Assembly: GCF_040183065.1 (NCBI RefSeq)
Contig: NC_091131.1
Span: forward strand, 102,797,330 to 102,861,329
DNA: 64,000 bases
Source of the DNA: Periplaneta americana
Taxonomy: Eukaryota > Arthropoda > Insecta > Blattodea > Blattidae
Direction of reading: 5' to 3'
Translations under genes and position numbers: made by a program
The notes under the pieces: model-generated
The model's input: only the letters and a program-made list of their open reading frames with translations
Told to the model about the DNA's origin: nothing
Databases searched by the model: none
Part shown: piece after piece, positions 54,175-62,325 of the stretch
Layout of the letters: the number at the start of each line of letters is the position of its first letter
Position numbering within the stretch: the first letter of the stretch is position 1

Positions 54175-56952
54175 TATACTCAGCCGCCAGCGCTGCCACT
54201 TGAATTCTCTGCCTAGTGGATTCTCGGCTACACTGTGGCGGAAAGACTTCTTCCCGCCATGGGCTACACAAGCACTGGGAGAGACTTCTCGATCGCAATG
54301 TAGCATTGAATTCTAAACCTTCAATATGCTCTCCTGTACAAGTTTCTCTGTGTGGCTTAGAACTATATCATTCTCATCTCTTCAATTGTTCTTCCTCTGA
54401 CATTTATCGTCAAGTGGGATGTACTGCCTGATAATAGTTGTAAATATCAGCCAGAACCTCAACCAGATTAAGTTATTTAAATGTTAATATTAAATTAGTC
54501 AATTAAGATAAAATACCAACATAATAATGACAATGTAGAGGTGATTTTGTCAGTGGTAGTGCTAGAGACAGTGATAGTAATGGTAATGATGGTGAAAATA
54601 GCAGTGAAAGTGCTGGTAATGGTGATAGTGGTAGTAGTGACGGTGATGCAATGGTACCAGTAGTGACAGGGTTAGTGACTGTAGATAGAAAAGACATCTT
54701 GAAGATGATGTTAGTGGTGACAGAGGTGGTGATGGTAGGTGTCGAGATGGAGGTGGTGGTGATAGAGTTGATAATGATGGTAGAATTGGAGCTGACAGTA
54801 GTGGTAGTAGTACCAATAGTGATGTTGCTGTGGTGGTGACTTATATCGTGGTAGAGGTGAAGATGGCAGTAGTAGTAGTGATGGTGGTTATGGTAGTAGT
54901 GTTGTTGATAGTGAGTGATGATGGAGGTGGCAGTGGAAGTGGCGGTAATAGTAGTGATGATAGTGGTAGTGACAGTAGCAGTGATGGTGGTAGTGACAGT
55001 AAGTTACTGTCTTCCTCCGACGAGTTTAGTGCTGGGACCTGAGGTATTCTTGCCATTGGTGCGGGGGGATTGCAGGTAGATTTTTTTGTTGCTACAGCTA
55101 AGCCGAGCCGAGCGGAGTGGGAAGTATTAATCGTCCAAAAATATGCAGTCTTCAGTTTGTAGTAGTGTGTGAATATTTCATATACATATTTTTTACCTAG
55201 GCCTATGTGATTTTGTTATAAATATATTAAATATATTCTTGCAATTTTTGTTCAAACATCTCCCTGATGTTAGCTATGTTAATATTATATGAATTACTCA
55301 TATTAAATATTTCACCATTAGAAGTCATTTTTAAGGAAACATGCTGTGGAAAATGGGTCAACGAGACGAGTAGATATTTTAGCGTACAATGCCAACACTA
55401 AACAGGGGATTATTGTGGACCCCACAATACGTTTTGAAGTAGAATGTCGTCAGCCGAGGTCCACCTTGAGAAGAAGTCGATCTATGAGCCTACAGTCAAC
55501 TATTTCAAGCTGAAATATGCCTTAATTCATGTTGAGGTATTCGGCTTGCTCATAGGTGCTCGAGGGACTATACCAGCTTTTTTCGAAGAATTTCGACGGC
55601 AGTTTGCTCTGCCAACATCTCTGAGGGATGACATTGTGATAATTGTGTTAAAAAAATCCTGCCAAATCCTAATTAATCACATGGTGCCACATTAATAGCA
55701 ATTGTAATTTTTCACGCCCTTTTCTTTGTTTCCCTTTTTTAAAACTTAATATCTATGTTTACAAATGTATAATAATTTTTTTGAGGATATACTGTGTCCG
55801 TAAGGGCTACCCTCAATGGGGGGCAGTTTAATATTATTATTATTATTTTTAAATTGATTACTTTACAAATTTAATTCAATTCTACTAATCACTAAATTTT
55901 ATAGTATGATTCTTCTTTTCATTTATATTATTGTAGTTTTATTATGATTTTTATGTTTATTTATTTTATTTTATTTGTATTTCTGATGGTGTGATGGCCT
56001 TAACTTCACCAGAATAAATAAATACTAGACTAAATAAATAAATAAATAAAATGTTCTACAATACTTTCCTTCTCTGAACACGTAAATACGAATGGTTGTA
56101 TCTCTATCTCGCCAAAAATACGTTAGAAAACTAATAGGCATACTGCTCTCGTAAATTGGGCGAATGTTTTCAGTATGATTGTACTTCCTTCCAGACTGGC
56201 GATGTCACTGTTCCCTCCCACTCCAGTACCGCGCTAGACTAGTCGGAACCACATTCCTCTCAGCCCTAAACTCCTCAGAGGATGACAGTAGTAGTGTTGG
56301 TGGTGTTGATGATGGTGGTAGTGGTGGTGGTAATGGTGGTGGTGGTGGTGATTTCGCTTCCCATCACTTATTTTCTTTAATTGGTTTCCAAATTTCTCTT
56401 ACCACTTTTCTACAAAGGTTTTAATAAATATTTAAGACTTTTAGTTGAGAATTTAATTTTCACACTCGTACGTACTAATATCACTAATAATAATTTAGTT
56501 CATTCAAACACTTTCTGTTTCAGATCCTGGAACACATGAAGGACGAACACAAGGAGCTGGTGTGGGTGAAATCGTATAATAGCCTCGTGTATGAGAATTT
56601 TGACATAAAAACTGATTACACATGCACGCACATCTTGTCTTGTCTTAAAGAGATATTCTGGTGTCATTCAAGACGCGATGCTAATAAAGGCAGATTATTT
56701 GAAGCTATACAATATATAGGCAAGAAGGGAAAAGCCGAATGCTTTGAGTATGAATTTGAATTTTACTGCAAAGGGAATAATAGAACTGCAGTTTTCAGGA
56801 ACAAGGTACAAGATGAAGAAAACGATGTGGAGAAGATATATGAGTCGGGAGATTGCTTAGTGTTAGACCTCAGTGTGCTGAAGTACTTTGTGAATGAGAA
56901 AAAACAGTTGTTCTACAATTTAAAGTTGGAAAGGATTCGTTACAAAAATTAG
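40003..56952 (+). CDS. SINA/SIAH-like E3 ubiquitin ligase, three coding exons
   Basis: Joining 40003-40115, 50964-51201 and 56524-56952 gives one open frame of 259 codons plus stop; intron 1 is phase 2, intron 2 phase 0, and all four boundaries are GT/AG. Residues 15-49 form a C3HC4 RING (C15, C18, C29, H33, C36, C39, C46, C49) with exactly the spacing of SIAH proteins. Residues 72-95 (C72-x6-C79-x11-H91-x3-C95) and 102-126 (C102-x6-C109-x11-H121-x4-H126) are the two halves of the SINA zinc finger. Residues about 127-259 fit the TRAF-like substrate-binding domain, with an FEAIQYIG stretch at 176 and DCLVLD near its end. Family role: RING-dependent transfer of ubiquitin to substrates bound by the SINA/TRAF part, in the cytosol or nucleus. 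The C-terminus is divergent, so substrates cannot be inferred. Length is close to typical SINA proteins (about 280 residues). No stop or frameshift is seen, so it looks functional despite TE-filled introns. Confidence 0.88.
40208..40247. repeat. (TATG)n microsatellite
   Basis: About 10 units in intron 1, roughly 90 bases after the exon 1 donor. Confidence 0.9.
40658..40778 (-). repeat. Dispersed repeat, copy of the 29.5-kb family
   Basis: Complement contains tagtgacaccaataaggcaa and ctaagccaggagataatgag, as at 29.5 and 53.0 kb. Confidence 0.65.
40980..41030. repeat. (ATT)n microsatellite
   Basis: About 17 units in intron 1. Confidence 0.95.
41800..41925 (-). repeat. tRNA-derived SINE
   Basis: Complement has A-box-like gtggctcagcacttgc and B-box ggtttgatcccgg with expected spacing. 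Confidence 0.55.
42222..42432 (+). repeat. tRNA-derived SINE
   Basis: A-box-like ggggttagcgcgctggac near 42239 and B-box gggttcgaatcctg near 42283. The tail (cacctaggtaacctcgcagt-like, gttaaataaacgataaaaaa) matches the SINE at 6.1 kb in plan. Confidence 0.7.
42715..43055 (-). repeat. tRNA-derived SINE, long body
   Basis: Complement begins gcgccgtggcgtcgtggtct (A-box region) with B-box ggttcgagtcctc and a conserved long body ending ggctgtagcgcca. About 340 bp. Confidence 0.75.
43941..44004. repeat. (AAT)n microsatellite
   Basis: About 21 units. Confidence 0.95.
44005..44400 (+). pseudogene. C-terminal relic of a second LINE family
   Basis: In one frame from 44086: RVTFYGHMARMSTKRLTNKI, then KEVERDLQEVGIAQENIQER, then MWTEERKETHRAQMREY. 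This matches the region following reverse transcriptase in insect LINEs (RTE-like, uncertain). It abuts the (AAT)n tract and has stops, so it is a dead fragment. Confidence 0.6.
44830..45545 (+). pseudogene. DDE transposase relic (IS630/Tc1/mariner superfamily)
   Basis: 44936-45232 encodes an N-terminal domain (TVYECYESGMSPTVESVTHA, TVRRLLRSMGFLHKTVQRKF). After a shift, VYLDETWYDSHNVSHE gives the first catalytic Asp near 45238. After a stop, VIVYDNAPYHSF near 45510-45545 gives the second. The last acidic residue and C-terminus are missing. A G-run at 45361-45377 lies in the middle. Confidence 0.6.
45743..45850. repeat. (TAG)n followed by (ATT)n microsatellites
   Basis: About 19 TAG units to 45802, a 7-bp break, then about 13 ATT units. 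Confidence 0.95.
46080..46345 (-). repeat. Diverged copy of the 381-bp tRNA-like unit
   Basis: Complement contains gtggataaagcgtcagca, ggagagaatttttctccg, and upstream gtcggacccggccatttagt and gagtgcacctc, in the same order as at 3.4-4.0 kb. Confidence 0.7.
46468..46637 (-). mobile_element. MITE, CACAGTCTAG family, copy 2
   Basis: Ends cacagtctagtaggccta and complement tatactagactgtg. The interior is the complement of copies 1 and 3. Flanking duplication imperfect (gttgtaa / gttatat). Confidence 0.8.
46740..47035 (+). repeat. tRNA-derived SINE, diverged
   Basis: B-box-like gcgggtcaaaaccggtc near 46786 and the shared tail gacgctaagtaacctctgta gttgaaat. Ends in a (CTA)n/(AAT)n tail. Confidence 0.55.
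47047..47203. repeat. Two (AAT)n tracts flanking a 32-bp LINE 3' fragment
   Basis: (AAT)n at 47047-47094 and from 47133 to 47203. Between them, 47101-47132 (aacttacttacaaatgactt ttaaggaacccg) is the very 3' end of the L1c LINE. Confidence 0.9.
47783..49261 (-). pseudogene. Penelope reverse transcriptase/GIY-YIG endonuclease, left copy
   Basis: An open frame with no ATG-supported N-terminus; the true protein would extend further upstream. Reverse transcriptase motifs: FDIVNLYTNIP (A), TEGLPMGSPISSILAEIF (B), and YVAD where the family has YADD (C). The first Asp of the C box is replaced, so this copy is catalytically dead. C-terminal GIY-YIG endonuclease domain: GVYKLKCNSCPHFYIGQTE with downstream R and EH residues. 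It keeps the full C-terminus (SSGSRDTEDDDK). Family role: target-primed reverse transcription with GIY-YIG cleavage. Confidence 0.9.
49343..50725 (+). pseudogene. Penelope reverse transcriptase/GIY-YIG endonuclease, right copy
   Basis: Same protein as the left copy, starting around AKYIDN and lacking its N-terminus. Motif C is intact (HRYADDIIVLYN), motif B is intact, and the GIY-YIG domain is present (FYIGQTGRSFHTRYNEH). A run of nine C at 50712-50720, where the left copy has ccccc-a-cc, adds one base and creates a stop, removing about 35 C-terminal residues after the endonuclease domain. 5' truncation and lack of a promoter make activity unlikely. Confidence 0.9.
50964..51201 (+). CDS. Coding exon 2 of the sina-like gene (RING end and SINA zinc finger)
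   Basis: The acceptor is a T-run followed by gtcgcag ending at 50963. The exon completes codon 38 (Arg), then encodes C39, C46 and C49 of the RING and most of the SINA zinc finger, ending phase 0 at tttcag before the donor gtgaag at 51202. It is GC-rich relative to the surrounding TE DNA. The acceptor lies only 24 bases after the right edge of a Penelope-like insertion. Confidence 0.85.
51455..51710 (-). repeat. SINE family S1, copy C
   Basis: In intron 2. Perfect 11-bp duplication tctgaaattga at 51444-51454 and 51711-51721. Complement has B-box gggttcgattcccg. Confidence 0.92.
51722..52964. other. Intron 2, unassigned part
   Basis: AT-rich intron DNA with an A-run at 52206-52223; no repeat family recognised. 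Confidence 0.4.
52965..53175 (+). repeat. Dispersed repeat, copy of the 29.5-kb family
   Basis: gttgtttagtcaactgtccg, aagacaggtttgaacctcat and ggcaactaagccaggagaca match the copies at 29.5 and 40.7 kb. Confidence 0.75.
53340..54165 (+). mobile_element. LINE 3' relic (jockey/CR1-like C-terminus) with hAT MITE inside
   Basis: 53387-53575 encodes IPLHRTFFYSSSFSISIPHL and WNSLPDHVRT, the typical C-terminal end of jockey/CR1 LINE proteins. The 3' UTR ends ggccttatggccttaaatct and an (AAAT)n tail (54142-54165). An (ATT)n tract lies at 53699-53739. The MITE at 53839-54014 interrupts the UTR. Confidence 0.7.
53839..54014. mobile_element. 176-bp hAT MITE
   Basis: Ends cagcggtcgtcagcac and complement gtgccgacaaccactg-like. 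Perfect 8-bp duplication ctctatag at 53831-53838 and 54015-54022. G+C-rich, non-coding. Confidence 0.88.
54375..54475 (+). repeat. 3' part of the 29.5-kb dispersed repeat family
   Basis: ttgttcttcctctgacat, gatgtactgcctgataatag and cagccagaacctcaac match 29.73-29.82 kb. Confidence 0.65.
54540..55040 (+). repeat. Degenerate GRT trinucleotide tract
   Basis: About 470 bp dominated by gtg/gta/gat triplets (gtggtagtg, gatggtgat). Open frames on both strands are composition artefacts. It ends at 55000-55040 in actgtcttcctccgacgag, the complement of a motif found beside a second GGT tract at 56.27 kb. Confidence 0.8.
55331..55695 (+). pseudogene. LINE C-terminal fragment (possible restriction-like endonuclease)
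   Basis: First frame: RRVDILAYNANTKQGIIVDP then TIRFEVECRQP. After a one-base shift near 55450: EVHLEKKSIYEPTVNYFKLK, then EVFGLLIGARGTIPAFFEEF, ending at 55695. The block (hydrophobic-D...VDPT.RFE) is like the C-terminal PD-(D/E)XK region of R2-type LINEs; this assignment is from memory. 55980-56050 has a LINE-like 3' end (gatggccttaacttcaccag then (AAAT)n). Confidence 0.55.
56260..56355 (+). repeat. Short GGT-rich tract with conserved flank
   Basis: cctaaactcctcagaggatg acagtagtagtg followed by (ggt)n. The flank is the inverted counterpart of the end of the 54.5-55.0 kb tract. Confidence 0.6.
56524..56952 (+). CDS. Coding exon 3 of the sina-like gene (TRAF-like domain)
   Basis: The acceptor tttctgtttcag ends at 56523. 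The exon opens with the second histidine pair of the SINA finger (H121, H126) and then encodes the TRAF-like domain to the stop at 56950-56952. A possible ATTAAA polyadenylation signal lies at 57001, about 49 bases after the stop; no perfect AATAAA is close by. Confidence 0.85.
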   Translation: MLEHMKDEHKELVWVKSYNSLVYENFDIKTDYTCTHILSCLKEIFWCHSRRDANKGRLFEAIQYIGKKGKAECFEYEFEFYCKGNNRTAVFRNKVQDEENDVEKIYESGDCLVLDLSVLKYFVNEKKQLFYNLKLERIRYKN

Positions 56953-57000
56953 CAATTTGTTTATTTGTTCTTACATTAGATTTGAATTCTTCATGGACTT

Positions 57001-57006
57001 ATTAAA
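57001..57006 (+). promoter_or_regulatory. Candidate polyadenylation signal (ATTAAA)
   Basis: ATTAAA is the commonest variant of the polyadenylation hexamer. It lies about 49 nt after the stop of the sina-like gene in an AT-rich 3' end. Position supports the call, but such hexamers are frequent in AT-rich DNA. Confidence 0.35.
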
Positions 57007-57237
57007 TAATACATTTATTTATAAAAGTCCTTCAGCTTGCCTGCCAAAGATCATAAAGAGAAAACTGAATTACAGATGGTGAATCTTAATCTGAATAATA
57101 TATTCGTGACTGTTAATGTTGTTATATTAACACTGGACATGCTTGTAACAGACATGTTAAAACCTAGTCTTAATTCGATAGTGTTTTCATTCAATTGATT
57201 AAAAAAAAAAAAATTAACATACAAAGACAATATAATT

Positions 57238-57427
57238 GAAGCGTCGGCTGGAACAACGTTGTTGTTATAGGGTAGCAAACTTTTGAGTGGACAAATTTCA
57301 CGTAATGCAGTGATGGACAGTTGCAAGCCAAGGAGTATAGCAAGGTAACATGACATACAACATTATTACAGGGAAACACCCCGAATGAAAATGTTGTAAC
57401 TTACAATGTTGTTCCAGCCGACGCTTC
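57238..57427. mobile_element. 190-bp MITE inside the foldback arm
   Basis: 25-bp ends gaagcgtcggctggaacaac at 57238 and complement ending at 57427 (one mismatch). aatt flanks both sides (57234-57237, 57428-57431). Confidence 0.8.
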
Positions 57428-57477
57428 AATTATTACAGTATTAAAACACATATTGAAATTCATGTTTGAACCATACA

Positions 57478-57730
57478 ATCCACACCTGTGGAGTAACGGT
57501 TAGTGCATCTGGCCGCGAAACCAGGTGGCCTGGGTTCGATTCCCGGTTGGGGCAAGTTACCTGGTTGAGGTTTTTTCCGGGGTTTTCCCTCAACCCAATA
57601 TGAACAAATGCTGGGTAACTTTCGGTGCTGGACCCCAGACTCATTTCACTGGCATTATCACCTTCATCTCATTCAGACGCTAAATAACGTAAGATGTTGA
57701 TAAAGTGTCGTAAAATAACCTACTAAAAAA
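57478..57730 (+). repeat. SINE family S1, copy D
   Basis: Head gtggagtaacggttagtgca, B-box gggttcgattcccgg, A-rich end. Duplication aaccataca at 57469-57477 and 57731-57739, inside the left arm of the foldback element. Confidence 0.9.
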
Positions 57731-57899
57731 AACCATACATGTTTCAGGACCACACATCCTGAAACGTTTATGGTTCAAACATGATTTTCAATGTGTGTTT
57801 TAATACTGTAGTAATTATACTGTATTGTCTTTGTATGTTAAATTTTTTAATCAATTGTTATAGTAAGTTTATATTACGTAATAAAATAAATATATTATG

Positions 57900-58195
57900 T
57901 GCTTGGCCAACCTTCTAGTGTACTGGTTGGTAATGCTGGCTACTAGCCCTAAGTAAGAGATCTCGGGCTCGATTCTCAACTCTATCAAGGAATTTTTCCT
58001 TGGTTATAAATGTTCCTTGGTATGTATGGCCTGGGAATTCGTGTTATCCACAGGTTTAAGTTAAGTTTAGTTATATAGTATATAAGTGTTAGGAGAGGAC
58101 TAAAACACTCTGTCAGGAAATCTGCTGAGAATATCTCCTTAAGGGACCACTAGGGATTGCTTGCAATCTGATGGTCTTAGGACTTGAAAAATGTG
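57900..58195 (+). repeat. tRNA-derived SINE
   Basis: A-box-like ctagtgtactggttggta near 57916 and B-box gggctcgattctc near 57963, then a conserved-looking body (ggaatttttccttggt). Confidence 0.6.
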
Positions 58196-59311
58196 CTTGT
58201 ACAGTTGCTGTACTTATAAGTACCAATAATGAGCTATCATTGAGACTTGTTTAGAAGGAATAACATACTGTAGTACATTTTCTTCGGCTAAACCCAAATT
58301 AACCAAGTGGGTGAAAGAGTGGGGTTTATGTAACACCAGATGTAAATTGGATATTATAACTAATGGTAAAATAGCCTATAGTGCATCTATAATGTTACCA
58401 GTACAGGTCATGATATTGGAACTAATGAAAACCTGATATGGAACAATGAATTGAGATTACATGTGAGATATTGTTTCAAGTATGTGACGAAAAATTTTAA
58501 CTACTATGATCACTGAAAAATAAAGTACCGGTAACAAAAATTAATTTTGTACCCTACAGTAACGAGATAAAGTAACATGTAGGCCTATTAAATGAGAGAA
58601 ACTAAATGCTGTACAGTAAGCGGTTTCTGGACATGGGTTGCACTTAATCCTATTTACTATCTAGAAAAAGCGAATTTTGTTTTATAATAATGGCTATTGG
58701 AAAAAAAAAAATGATGGCTAATAATTTTAGTGATTCATGCTTGACAATTCAATTCTTTTTCATTTTCATAAAGTACAGATCTTGTGAAAAAGAAATAACA
58801 TTTTGCCTGCATAAGACATTCTTTTACAGTAGACAGAAAATTCACGGAGGAAAAACTTATAATAAATGTTATTATACTGCAACATACAATAGCAGAGAAC
58901 AACATACATGAATTAGATGTGGTGTCTATCTTATCATTTATCTATTAATTGCACTACTTGTTATAAGGAATGTTTCAGTAAATTTCTGTGTGTGTTTGTG
59001 TGCTGCAGCGAAGTCAAATCACAAAAGAGAATAACTTTTCCATTTGTGGGCAACCTGAGCATCATTTGTGTATACAGTATACTGGATGTACACATTGGTC
59101 CATTTGTAGACACATTTCTTTTATTAATGCCATTACTTAAGTTTTCTCTTAATATACTACGTATTTCTACTTCTAGATACCAGTAATATTTAAATATCAG
59201 AAACAAAATAGGAACTACCAGTACTGGTCTATTTCTGTTATAATTGATAAAACATTAAGGATAATTTTAAAATACATATAAGATAACGTCATAATATTGC
59301 CCTGAATAACA
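58196..59311. other. Unassigned intergenic DNA
   Basis: Nothing recognised. Confidence 0.4.
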
Positions 59312-59318
59312 ATATTAC

Positions 59319-59524
59319 CACAGTCTAGTACATACAGTCAGGAAGCTTGAGGTCATTTTTTGCATTTCTCGCGATACAATGCTCCAAGCGGTTAGCAACT
59401 AAGAGTACTAGGAATAATAGACTGTGCGATAGTAGCGATCCTAGTGGCTAGCAACTAAAGTTCAACTGTTATTGGATGCATATTCCTACGTACTGAGCTT
59501 CGTGATTGTATGTACTAGACTGTG
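59319..59524 (+). mobile_element. MITE, CACAGTCTAG family, copy 3
   Basis: 29-bp terminal repeats (cacagtctagtacatacagt, three mismatches to the other end). Perfect 7-bp duplication atattac at 59312-59318 and 59525-59531. Best-preserved copy of the family. Confidence 0.88.
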
Positions 59525-59531
59525 ATATTAC

Positions 59532-60889
59532 TTTAAAGTCAATAAGAAGACATAATTCAATTAATGAAATGAAGTTAGTGCATTAACTACTCAGCTGTGG
59601 AAATGAAGGTAAAGTTCTTTGCAGAAATAGATACACAAGACCCTATATGTTCATATTATATATATATATATATATATAATCATTATCAGGGGTAGATAAA
59701 ACTCCGAAATTTTCAGAAGCCAGCACATTTTACCCAAACATGCAATGAGAAAATAGTTCGAGCTAGGGTAAAGATACATTTACTGAAATACAGTACATTG
59801 GACAATATTAAATATCTATGCAATGCAAACACACACTCTCAGAGGCACTTTGTGCTCTTCATTGAAGCTGTGTAGTGACAATTATCTTGAGATACACAAA
59901 AAATATAAAAATGTTAATCTGAAAAGCATGCTCGAACTTCTTCCCATAGCCACGTATGTTAACACTATGTATTACTGTAGTCATAGCGACGTAAAATTAA
60001 TTGAAGTCTTAAAAACTTTTGAACTCAAAAAATTCTGGCACCACAAAAATTTGTAGATGTCATTGCGACCTGAAACCTAGAATTTGTCTACCTCTGATTA
60101 GTTTTTGTTTAAAGGAAATGGAAAAGTTTAATCACGTGGGCTATAAATGTTACCAAAATTTATAATGTAAATTCCACAGATTTTTTGACCAATATATCTA
60201 ATCATTAACATATTCATCATCACATCGTTTGTATATTTTAATTGTATAAAGAAATGCTTGTAAAATGTGTTGTGTCCATTAAACTAACAATTGATATTCG
60301 TTCACTTCTAATAATATATTACGATACAAGGTTGGGAAGTGCTTTTTAAAATCGAGGAAAAATGTGAAAAAACGAGCAGAGCGAGCGAGTTTTTCAATTT
60401 CCGAGATTTCGTAATGCACTTCACAAACGTGTAATTATTGTAGCTACAACATTTTTTACACAATCATATTTTTAAAATTGCAAATACAATATATTTTGCA
60501 TTGAAAATTTAGAACAATATTATTCCAAAGCCTTCGCAAAACTATACCCTAATGGTAGCTAAGTAACAAGAAGTGCACTATTCAGTTTTGTTACGAAGAA
60601 TGGTTTCCCTAGCAACAAAGTCTGTGTGGGAATTCTAAAAAACACACACGATCATGCAAAATTAAACATTACGATGCAATTGCCATTAAACTGACTTCTA
60701 CTTTACATCTGCAAGCATTTGTGACAATCGAATGATAGAATACCAGTATTTACCAGAATACCAGTAACTTATCTTCTTCATGATGATCAAAGTAAATTTG
60801 TGGCAAGTTGGAATACAAAAAAATTTCTATAGTTATTTACTGACATGTAAAACATTCTTTCCACTCCCTTGACATTGGACCTAGTTCCT
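59532..60889. other. Unassigned intergenic DNA
   Basis: Short (TA)n at about 59658-59682. 60330-60440 contains gagcagagcgagcgagtttt, possibly a MITE scrap. Otherwise nothing. Confidence 0.35.
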
Positions 60890-61140
60890 TTTTTTTTATT
60901 GTTTTATTTTAAGATGCTTTAAAAACTAAGATGATTATCTAGCGTCTGAGTGAAATAAATGTGATAATACCGGCGAAATGAATCTAGGGTCCAGCACCAA
61001 AAGTTACCCAACATTTGCTCCTAATGAGTTGCGGGAAAATCCCGAGAAAATCTCAACCAGATAACTTGTCTCAACCAGGATTTGAACCCAGACCCGCAGT
61101 TTCGCAGTCCAACATGCAGACCACTACTCCATGCAGTGGG
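60890..61140 (-). repeat. SINE family S1, copy E, diverged
   Basis: Complement contains the S1 body (caagttatctggttgagatt) and B-box gggttcaaatcct. The oldest-looking of the five S1 copies. Confidence 0.8.
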
Positions 61141-61451
61141 GAGTGGCACAGTGCAGATTGTCCCAGTGTGTATGCTGTAGAGTAGCAGCTAGCAGTGAAG
61201 AAAACATTTATCTTCTGCTGTCAGTGGCTTTTTAATGTGCCAGTTAATATAAACAGCAATAAAATGAAATATAAACGCTTTGTATAGACAATCAAAATAT
61301 AGGTTACCGGTAAACACTTTTAATAATAAAATTTGTCACTGTGTTGAAAGTTAATTATTCGAACGTTTGTAAGATGGACAGTAGTAGCATCTTCCCTTCA
61401 CTGATGACAGTGTGAGCAGAGGGGGAGAGGCCTATCAATCAAACTTAAATG

Positions 61452-61780
61452 GGGTTTAATAGTTATTTTGTAGAAAAGATAATAAATAAAATACAGTTGT
61501 TGTTGTAAGTATGAAAACTTGAATGCTTAGTGTGGAAGATCATTCCAGAAAATTGAAAAAGTAATCAGACGCCGCTGGAGAGTGGAGCCTTCTAAAAGTT
61601 TCTCGTCAGCAGTGATGCCAATCGAGTTTGAGAAAAATTCGTTAAGCAGCAGTGAAAAATCGCTAAATTATTACGTTATCAGAAGAGAAAATTTTATTCC
61701 TGTCCCTAATGGAACTTTACAAAGTCGTTAAATTATATTGAAACAATATGTATAAAAATTTAATCATCGGTAATTTTTTT
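61452..61780 (+). repeat. Diverged repeat, partner at 37221-37480
   Basis: Same ordered blocks as at 37.2 kb (ttattttgtagaaaagataa, agtttctcgtcagcagtg, cctgtccctaatggaacttt). Confidence 0.55.
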
Positions 61781-62325
61781 GCTGAAAAATATTCACAGGA
61801 AGAGGGTAAAAGGACTGGACTTGAAAGAAGTTCTAGAAAAATCTTCTACTTTTATTATGTTTTCAATTCAGTTTGAAACTCTGATAGAGTTAGCCTACTT
61901 CGTTTTCACTGTTTGTATGCATAGCTTTCATTTTTATGATTTATCAGTTTTCATTATTGTCATTTGATTCCAAAGCCATTACTTTCAGATACCTATATTG
62001 ACAAAAATATAATTTACCTACCTATTTCCTTTATATTCAGCTATCAATTTTATTTTTTGTTAATCATTTTTCAGCAACATCTTTATGAAAATTTGTCCTT
62101 GACAGTCTTAAATAATTGACCAATGCTGCTCATCGGAGTGACTACTACTGCGGAGGAATCGGAGGTTACGAATAAAGCTCTCCACCGGTGATCTCCGGTA
62201 CTATCGTAGGTGGAACAGGGAACATACGGAGGGATGCGGTGGTTCGGAGCGAAGCGAAGTTGGAGGGCGTAGAGCTCAAGGACGACCGAAGCGTACGGAC
62301 TGAGGGTAGTTGTGAGTGGAATAAA

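Larger units (their letters stand above)
57192..57857. mobile_element. Foldback (palindromic) element invaded by a MITE and a SINE
   Basis: Outer arms caattgattaaaaa (57192) and tttttaatcaattg (ending 57857), with matching inner blocks (acatacaaagacaatat / attgtctttgtatgt; attaaaacacatattgaaat / its complement near 57795), converge on a hairpin gtttcaggaccacacatcct gaaac at 57741-57765. Removing the MITE and SINE leaves a palindrome of about 220 bp. Confidence 0.75.

Noticed and set aside
54503-55056. ORFs on both strands in the GRT tract (Ser/Leu-rich or Val-rich)
   Set aside because: Trinucleotide composition keeps all frames open; no conserved domain.
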